DNA of 18,517 nucleotides from Candidatus Dormiibacter sp. (GTDB taxonomy: Bacteria; Chloroflexota; Dormibacteria; UBA8260). The notes beneath the pieces were generated by a model. That model worked only from the letters and a program-made list of their open reading frames with translations. It did not search any database and was not told where the DNA came from. A program made the translations under genes and the position numbers. Below, one piece after another: positions 14,857-18,517 of the stretch (the stretch's first letter is position 1; each line of letters starts with the position of its first letter). The DNA lies in NCBI GenBank assembly GCA_025450495.1, contig JANWHI010000048.1, forward strand, positions 1-18,517. The letters run 5' to 3'.

Positions 14857-15350
14857 GCGAACGGATCGCGCTGTACCCGGGGAGCTTCGACCCGATGACA
14901 CGCGGACATCTGGACATCCTCGACCGCGCCGGCCTGATCTTCGACCGTGTGGTCATCGCGGTGCTCGAGAATCCCGCCAAGTCGCCGCTGTTCACCACTG
15001 AGGAACGCGTCGAGCTGATCCGCACCTCCATCGACGGAGGCGGTCGCGTCGAGGTGGGCACCTTCAGCGGGCTCACCGTCGACTACGCCCGTGACGTGGG
15101 GGCGATCGCCATCGTGCGCGGGCTGCGGGTCACCAGCGACTTCGAGAACGAGTTCCAGATGACGCTGATGAACCGGCGGCTGAACCCGGACATCCACACC
15201 GTTTTCCTGATGACGTCGTTCAGCAACGTCTTCATCTCCTCGTCGATCATCAAGGAGGTGTTCCGCCTCGGTGGCACAATCGACGATGCCGTGCCTCCGG
15301 CCTGCGCCGCGGCGTTGCGGCGCAAGTTTCCCCAGGACGAACAGAGTTGA
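14853..15350 (+). CDS. coaD: Phosphopantetheine adenylyltransferase
   Basis: Transfers AMP from ATP to 4'-phosphopantetheine, the penultimate step of coenzyme A synthesis, as a hexamer. The 165 residues match the usual size. The nucleotidyltransferase motif is LYPGSFDPMTRGHLDIL (7-23), with TxGH at 16-19. IVRGLRVTSDFENEFQM (87-103) and the C-terminal FISSSIIKEV (127-136) are further hallmarks. The initiating GTG overlaps the rsmD TGA, and a strong GGAGG (14838-14842) lies ten bases upstream. The stop in turn overlaps the TTG start of the next gene. The product ultimately feeds the ACP prosthetic group; acpP lies 2.8 kb downstream. Confidence 0.96.
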   Translation: MSERIALYPGSFDPMTRGHLDILDRAGLIFDRVVIAVLENPAKSPLFTTEERVELIRTSIDGGGRVEVGTFSGLTVDYARDVGAIAIVRGLRVTSDFENEFQMTLMNRRLNPDIHTVFLMTSFSNVFISSSIIKEVFRLGGTIDDAVPPACAAALRRKFPQDEQS

Positions 15351-15886
15351 GCCAGACGACCCCCCCCGCCGGCGATGAGCTGGGCACCGTGGTCGACATC
15401 GTCGACACCCTCGAGGAGCTGGTGGGTGGCGCACGCCGGCTGCCGTTCACGCCCAGCGTGGTGGTCAACGAGGACGAGATCCTGGAGCTTGTCGACCGCA
15501 TCCGGGTGGCGCTTCCCGACGACCTGATCACCGCCCGGCACACCCTGGACGAGCGCGACGAGATGCTCGAGCGCACCACCCGGGAGGCGGCCGAGGTCAA
15601 CGCGCGGGCGGAGGAGGAGGCCACCCGGCTGGTCAGCGAGGCGAAGGCCCAGGCCGCCACGCTCGTCGACCAGCACGCCATCCTCCTCACCGCCACCGAG
15701 AAGGCGCATCAGCTGGTCGCTGAGGCCGAGCAGCAGGCGGCGTCGGAGCGCACCGCCGCCGACGACTACGCGCACGCGGTGATGGAGCGTCTCGAGGACC
15801 AGCTCGAGCGCTGGCTGGGCACAGTTCGCGAAGGTCTGCAGTCGCTGCCGCAGAAGCCACAGGCCGGACGCCGGCGCAAACGCTGA
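15347..15886 (+). CDS. DivIVA-like coiled-coil protein
   Basis: The 179 residues start from a TTG overlapping the coaD TGA. The N-terminal part has a short acidic helix and LPFTPSVVVNEDEILELVDR, which resembles the membrane-anchored segment of DivIVA-type and related proteins found beside coaD. From about 60 to 165 it is a long Ala/Glu/Arg-rich helix with heptad character (EEATRLVSEAKAQAATLVDQ), so a coiled coil is expected. The tail is basic (RRRKR). There is no transmembrane segment. Similar proteins are sometimes labelled cell-division initiation or ATP synthase B-like by resemblance only. Overlap with coaD supports a real gene; the function is not established. Confidence 0.75.
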   Translation: MSQTTPPAGDELGTVVDIVDTLEELVGGARRLPFTPSVVVNEDEILELVDRIRVALPDDLITARHTLDERDEMLERTTREAAEVNARAEEEATRLVSEAKAQAATLVDQHAILLTATEKAHQLVAEAEQQAASERTAADDYAHAVMERLEDQLERWLGTVREGLQSLPQKPQAGRRRKR

Positions 15887-15935
15887 CCGCGTTGCGTCAT
15901 GGCCGCTGTGATGGCGGTCACCGAGGATCTCCGCC

Positions 15936-15941
15936 TATACT
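15936..15941 (+). promoter_or_regulatory. Candidate -10 element for rpmF and the fab genes
   Basis: TATACT lies about 50 bases before the rpmF ATG (15991), giving a conventional 5' leader of around 43 bases with a GGAG ribosome site. An imperfectly placed 7-bp inverted repeat (15884-15890 tgaccgc / 15914-15920 gcggtca) covers the zone where a -35 box would be. Confidence 0.4.
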
Positions 15942-15990
15942 GCGCCCAGGTGCTTCGCGACATTTCGCGCGCCCACACTCCGGAGACCCC

Positions 15991-16167
15991 ATGCCGCTCC
16001 CCAAGCAACGAACCTCAAAGCGCCGGCGCAACATGCGCCGGTCCCACCACCGGCTGGACATTCCAGCACTCAACCCATGCCCGCAATGCCGTCAGCCCCG
16101 TCTGTCGCACCGCATCTGCCCGAACTGCGGGCAGTACAGCGGCCGCGAGGTCATCGTCACCGAGTGA
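15991..16167 (+). CDS. rpmF: 50S ribosomal protein L32, zinc-binding type
   Basis: A 58-residue L32, a small structural protein of the large subunit. MPLPKQRTSKRRRNMRRSHH at the N-terminus is typical, and the second half has the zinc ribbon CPQC ... CPNC (residues 30-33 and 43-46) followed by YSGREVI. ATG 15991 has GGAG (15982-15985) five bases upstream; the longer in-frame extension to 15892 is not conserved-looking and covers the promoter. The YceD/DUF177 gene that usually precedes rpmF is absent here. The gene leads directly into fabD, as L32 often leads into fatty-acid genes. Confidence 0.96.
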   Translation: MPLPKQRTSKRRRNMRRSHHRLDIPALNPCPQCRQPRLSHRICPNCGQYSGREVIVTE

Positions 16168-16207
16168 GCCGCGCGGCGCTGTCAGAGCGTCCGCGACCCC
16201 TCTCCTC

Positions 16208-17131
16208 GTGACCCGTGTCGCCCTCTGCTTTCCCGGCCAGGGCAGCCAGGCTGCCGGCATGGCGAGCAAGCTGGTCGGCGATCCGCTGGCGGTTCGCCTC
16301 CTGGAGGTTGCGGCTGCGGAAGGCCTCGACCTTGCCGCCGCCCTGAATGGCTCCGACGAGGGCATGCGGCCCACCCAGATCGCCCAGCCGGCACTGACGC
16401 TGGTGGAGCTCGTGCTGGCCGCCGGATTGCCCGCCGACCTCGACGTCGTCGGTGTCGCCGGCCACTCGGTGGGGGAGTACGCCGCTGTGAGCGTCGCCGG
16501 GGCCTACGCTGCCGAGGATGTGCTTCGGCTGGTGATCCAACGCGGACGCGAGATGGCCTCGATGACCGAGGGCACCATGGCAGCCGTGCTCGGGATCGAT
16601 GCCGCAGCGGTTGAGGATGCCTGCGCAGAGGTCCGCGGCGGCGGCGAGGTCGTGGTGGTCGCCAACTTCAACGCTCCCGGGCAGACGGTGATCAGCGGAA
16701 GCGCCGCCGGCGTGGAGCAGGCCGGCGCGATGGCGTCCGATCGCGGCGCCCGCCGGGTGATCGCGCTCAACGTCAGCGGCGCTTTCCACTCGCCGTTGAT
16801 GACCCCCGCCGCGACACGCTTCGGCGCCGTGATCGACGCGACCCCTCGCCACGAGCTGCGCCTACCGGTGGTCTGCAACGTCGACGGTGCCATCGTCGAG
16901 CATGCGGCCGACCTGCCTCGGCGTCTGGCGGCGCAGCTCGACTCCCCGGTCCGGTGGATGGCCTGTGTGGCCGGCCTCGTGAGTCTCGGCGCGGAGTGGA
17001 TCGTGGAGGTCGGCCCCGGGTCGGTGCTCACGGCGCTCACCAGGCGCATCGCGCCCACCGTCACCGCCGCCTCGGTCAGCGACCTTGCCGGCGCCGCCGC
17101 GCTGCCGACGCGGCATACGACGCCGGCATGA
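16208..17131 (+). CDS. fabD: Malonyl-CoA:ACP transacylase
   Basis: Moves malonyl from CoA to the ACP phosphopantetheine, supplying the extender for type II fatty acid synthesis. From the GTG at 16208 the protein has 307 residues. CFPGQGSQAAGM (7-18) gives the oxyanion Gln11. The nucleophile is Ser87 in GHSVGEYAA (85-93). QRGREM (111-116) contains the malonate-binding Arg, NFNAPGQTVISG (153-164) is typical, and the catalytic His194 is in SGAFHSPLM. No clear Shine-Dalgarno is seen, but the family start (VTRVALCFPGQGSQ) fits this GTG and the upstream in-frame extension overlaps rpmF. The stop overlaps fabG by four bases (ATGA). Neither plsX nor fabH lies before it, unlike the classic cluster. 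Confidence 0.95.
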   Translation: MTRVALCFPGQGSQAAGMASKLVGDPLAVRLLEVAAAEGLDLAAALNGSDEGMRPTQIAQPALTLVELVLAAGLPADLDVVGVAGHSVGEYAAVSVAGAYAAEDVLRLVIQRGREMASMTEGTMAAVLGIDAAAVEDACAEVRGGGEVVVVANFNAPGQTVISGSAAGVEQAGAMASDRGARRVIALNVSGAFHSPLMTPAATRFGAVIDATPRHELRLPVVCNVDGAIVEHAADLPRRLAAQLDSPVRWMACVAGLVSLGAEWIVEVGPGSVLTALTRRIAPTVTAASVSDLAGAAALPTRHTTPA

Positions 17132-17880
17132 CGTCTGCACCTCTGCAGGGGAAGGCCGCGCTCGTCACCGGCGGCTCGCGAGGCATCGGCCGCGCCTGCG
17201 CGCTCGCGCTCGCCGGCAACGGCGCCGCGGTTGCCGTCGGATACAGCGCCAACGCGGGGGCAGCCGAAGAGGTCGCCGGCCTGATCCGTGCGGCGGGTGG
17301 CCAATCGGTCACGCTGCAGGCCGACCTCGCCGACCCGGCGGCTGCCGCCGCGTTGGTGGAGCGCACCGTCGCCGAGCTCGGCTCGATCGACATCGTCGTC
17401 AACAACGCTGGGATCACCAGGGACAACCTTGCCGTTCGCATCAGTGACGCTGACTGGGATGCGGTGCTCGCTGTCGACCTCAGCGCTGCGTTTCGCATCT
17501 GCCGGGCCGCGCTGCGCCCGATGCTGCGCCGTCGCGAGGGCCGGATCATCAACATCGCCAGCGTTGCCGGCGTCATCGGCAATCCAGGACAGGCGAACTA
17601 CTCGGCAGCCAAGGCGGGGCTGATCGGGCTGACCAAGGCGCTGTGCCGCGAGGTCGGGTCCCGCGGGATCACAGTCAACGCGGTCGCTCCCGGGTTCATC
17701 GCCACCGACATGACCGCCGCCCTCGCCGGTGACACCCTGGCGGCGGCCACGGCGGCCGTGCCGCTGGGCCGGCTCGGCACCGCCGAGGAGGTTGCTGCAG
17801 CGGTGCGATTCCTCGCCCTCCCCGAGGCCGCCTACATCACCGGCCACGTGCTCCATGTGGACGGTGGGCTGGCCGCCTGA
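17128..17880 (+). CDS. fabG: 3-oxoacyl-ACP reductase
   Basis: Reduces 3-ketoacyl-ACP with NADPH in the elongation cycle. The 250 residues form a classical SDR: TGGSRGIG (14-21), NNAG (92-95), Ser145 in NIASVAG, YSAAK (158-162) with Tyr158 and Lys162, PGFIATDM (188-195), and a C-terminal GHVLHVDGGLAA. The spacing of Ser (Tyr minus 13) matches E. coli FabG. The fourth tetrad residue, Asn in most FabG (Tyr minus 41), is Asp117 here (AVDLSAAF), while the SDR at 1559-2263 keeps Asn. Translation is coupled to fabD through ATGA. Context between fabD and acpP makes the ketoacyl-ACP reductase role secure despite the unusual residue. Confidence 0.93.
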   Translation: MTSAPLQGKAALVTGGSRGIGRACALALAGNGAAVAVGYSANAGAAEEVAGLIRAAGGQSVTLQADLADPAAAAALVERTVAELGSIDIVVNNAGITRDNLAVRISDADWDAVLAVDLSAAFRICRAALRPMLRRREGRIINIASVAGVIGNPGQANYSAAKAGLIGLTKALCREVGSRGITVNAVAPGFIATDMTAALAGDTLAAATAAVPLGRLGTAEEVAAAVRFLALPEAAYITGHVLHVDGGLAA

Positions 17881-18103
17881 TCATCATCACCCTGGAGACA
17901 TCCTTGTCGGCAGACGAAACCAGGCCGGAACCCCTCCCACAGGAGGCGGCACCACGACCCCCCCGCCGGCCGCGACGGCGGCGCCCCGCCAAGCCGCCTG
18001 AGGAGCGCGGTGCGGCCGCTGCCAACCCCGATTCGGCCTCCGCGTTTGTCGACGGTGCATCGGGTCCGTTCGCCTGGCGGCCCCCCACACCGGGTCCCGA
18101 CGC

Positions 18104-18109
18104 TATCGT
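18104..18109 (+). promoter_or_regulatory. Candidate -10 element for acpP, within the 288-base fabG-acpP gap
   Basis: TATCGT (in gctatcgt) would start an RNA near 18116 with a leader of about 53 bases, separate from the fabDG transcript. The rest of the gap 17881-18168 is GC-rich, with Pro/Arg-codon-like runs. A frame opening at TTG 17904 behind a GGAG stays open but has no recognisable protein. Confidence 0.35.
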
Positions 18110-18168
18110 TGCAGTTGGCCAGACTGGCTCTCCTTCCCCCGCCCCGCCCACAAAGGGAAACATCACTG

Positions 18169-18411
18169 ATGGCAGACCTCAGCTTCGACCGGTTCAAGAC
18201 GATCGTCGTCAGCCAGCTCGGCGCGGAGCCGGACCAGGTGACCCCGGAGGCGTCGTTCGTCGAGGATCTCAACGCGGACTCGCTGGACCTCGTCGAGCTG
18301 ATCATGGCGTTCGAGGAGGAGTACAAGATGCAGATCTCCGACGAGGACGCGGAGAAGATCGGGACGGTGCGGGACGCCGTGAACTACATCAAGAAGGCCT
18401 CCGCGGCCTAG
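18169..18411 (+). CDS. acpP: Acyl carrier protein
   Basis: The 80-residue acidic four-helix carrier that holds growing acyl chains during fatty acid synthesis. Ser38 in the DSL motif ([11 protein letters not shown]) is the site for the 4'-phosphopantetheine arm. Acidic helix II ([13 protein letters not shown]) is the surface recognised by FabD, FabG and other partners. Codon pattern and length are normal. The ATG at 18169 is chosen over an upstream in-frame extension because AAAGGGA (18152-18158) is a good ribosome site ten bases before it and the extension is not ACP-like. It likely has its own promoter, which fits the high expression ACP needs. Confidence 0.97.
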   Translation: MADLSFDRFKTIVVSQLGAEPDQVTPEASFVEDLNADSLDLVELIMAFEEEYKMQISDEDAEKIGTVRDAVNYIKKASAA

Positions 18412-18423
18412 CCACCCAGGGCC

Positions 18424-18449
18424 GGGGCCAGCCCCTCGTCGTAGGCCCC
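18424..18449. terminator. Possible hairpin after acpP
   Basis: ggggcc (18424-18429) pairs with ggcccc (18444-18449) over a 14-base loop, 13 bases beyond the acpP stop. There is no T-run and the sequence is GC-rich enough for such pairs to arise by chance, so this is weak. Confidence 0.2.
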
Positions 18450-18484
18450 ACCCGGGAGCTGGTGGCCCCACCTGTCCCCCGTGC

Positions 18485-18490
18485 TACGAT
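18485..18490 (+). promoter_or_regulatory. Candidate -10 element for the gene at the right edge
   Basis: TACGAT, the same hexamer as before rlmN, lies 10 bases before an ATG at 18501. Confidence 0.3.
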
Positions 18491-18500
18491 GGCAAGCACG

Positions 18501-18517
18501 ATGGACCTCGTCGTCTC
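18501..18517 (+). CDS. First codons of the next gene, truncated by the window
   Basis: ATG at 18501 opens a frame MDLVV that runs off the edge; an in-frame ATG at 18489 overlaps the -10-like box and is less likely. In similar clusters the gene after acpP is usually fabF or rnc, but five residues do not identify it. Confidence 0.35.

Noticed and set aside
15899..16207. In-frame N-terminal extension of fabD
   Set aside because: It overlaps all of rpmF in another frame and has no protein resemblance; the GTG at 16208 matches the family N-terminus.
17904..18168. Proline/arginine-rich protein gene between fabG and acpP
   Set aside because: No stop before or within acpP, low-complexity composition and falling third-position GC; kept only as a question in the findings.
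1..18517. Defence island, CRISPR, toxin-antitoxin, prophage or secondary-metabolite system
   Set aside because: No repeats with spacers, nucleases, transposases, integrases or synthase modules; nearly every gene is a recognised housekeeping gene.

Overview
The window is chromosomal DNA from a very GC-rich bacterium, packed with housekeeping genes that nearly all read rightward. Ribosomal proteins L28 and L32 are both of the zinc-binding (CxxC...CxxC) type. GTG and TTG starts are common, and starts often overlap or touch the preceding stop. An asp23-fakA-degV-recG-rsmD-coaD order and a type II fatty acid synthesis cluster both fit a high-GC Terrabacteria lineage: Actinobacteriota, Chloroflexota or a related candidate phylum such as Dormibacterota. 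The sequence alone does not let me choose.

Layout. 1-437: 3' end of a small membrane-associated protein. 438-665: gene-free, with a strong hairpin and what looks like the 3' end of a tRNA without its 5' half. 666-2947: a secreted phosphoesterase, an SDR oxidoreductase coupled to it, and GTP cyclohydrolase I (folE). 2954-3163: a small two-helix membrane protein on the minus strand, convergent with folE. 3225-8789: rlmN, then a complete riboflavin block (ribD, ribE, ribBA, ribH) and a cobalamin-binding-like protein. 8786-8974: rpmB on the minus strand, its stop codon interlocked with that of the preceding gene. 9123-12118: asp23 family gene, fakA and degV/fakB. 12191-15886: recG, rsmD, coaD and a DivIVA-like coiled-coil protein. 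15991-18411: rpmF, fabD, fabG, acpP. The first codons of one more gene lie at the right edge.

How the genes fit together. FolE and RibBA both open the ring of GTP, for pterins and flavins respectively, and RibD/RibBA/RibH/RibE together can take GTP and ribulose 5-phosphate to riboflavin. FakA plus DegV would phosphorylate exogenous fatty acids, while FabD/FabG/AcpP belong to de novo synthesis and CoaD makes the coenzyme A precursor needed to prime ACP. RecG, RsmD, RlmN, L28 and L32 serve replication-fork repair and ribosome assembly.

I found no CRISPR array, transposase, integrase, toxin-antitoxin pair or defence system, and no convincing new multi-gene system. The observations most worth a second look are: -10-like hexamers placed 6-10 bases before start codons, suggesting widespread leaderless mRNAs; the tRNA 3'-end fragment; and active-site deviations in FabG (Asp for Asn), RsmD (DAPY) and DegV (Tyr for the usual His).
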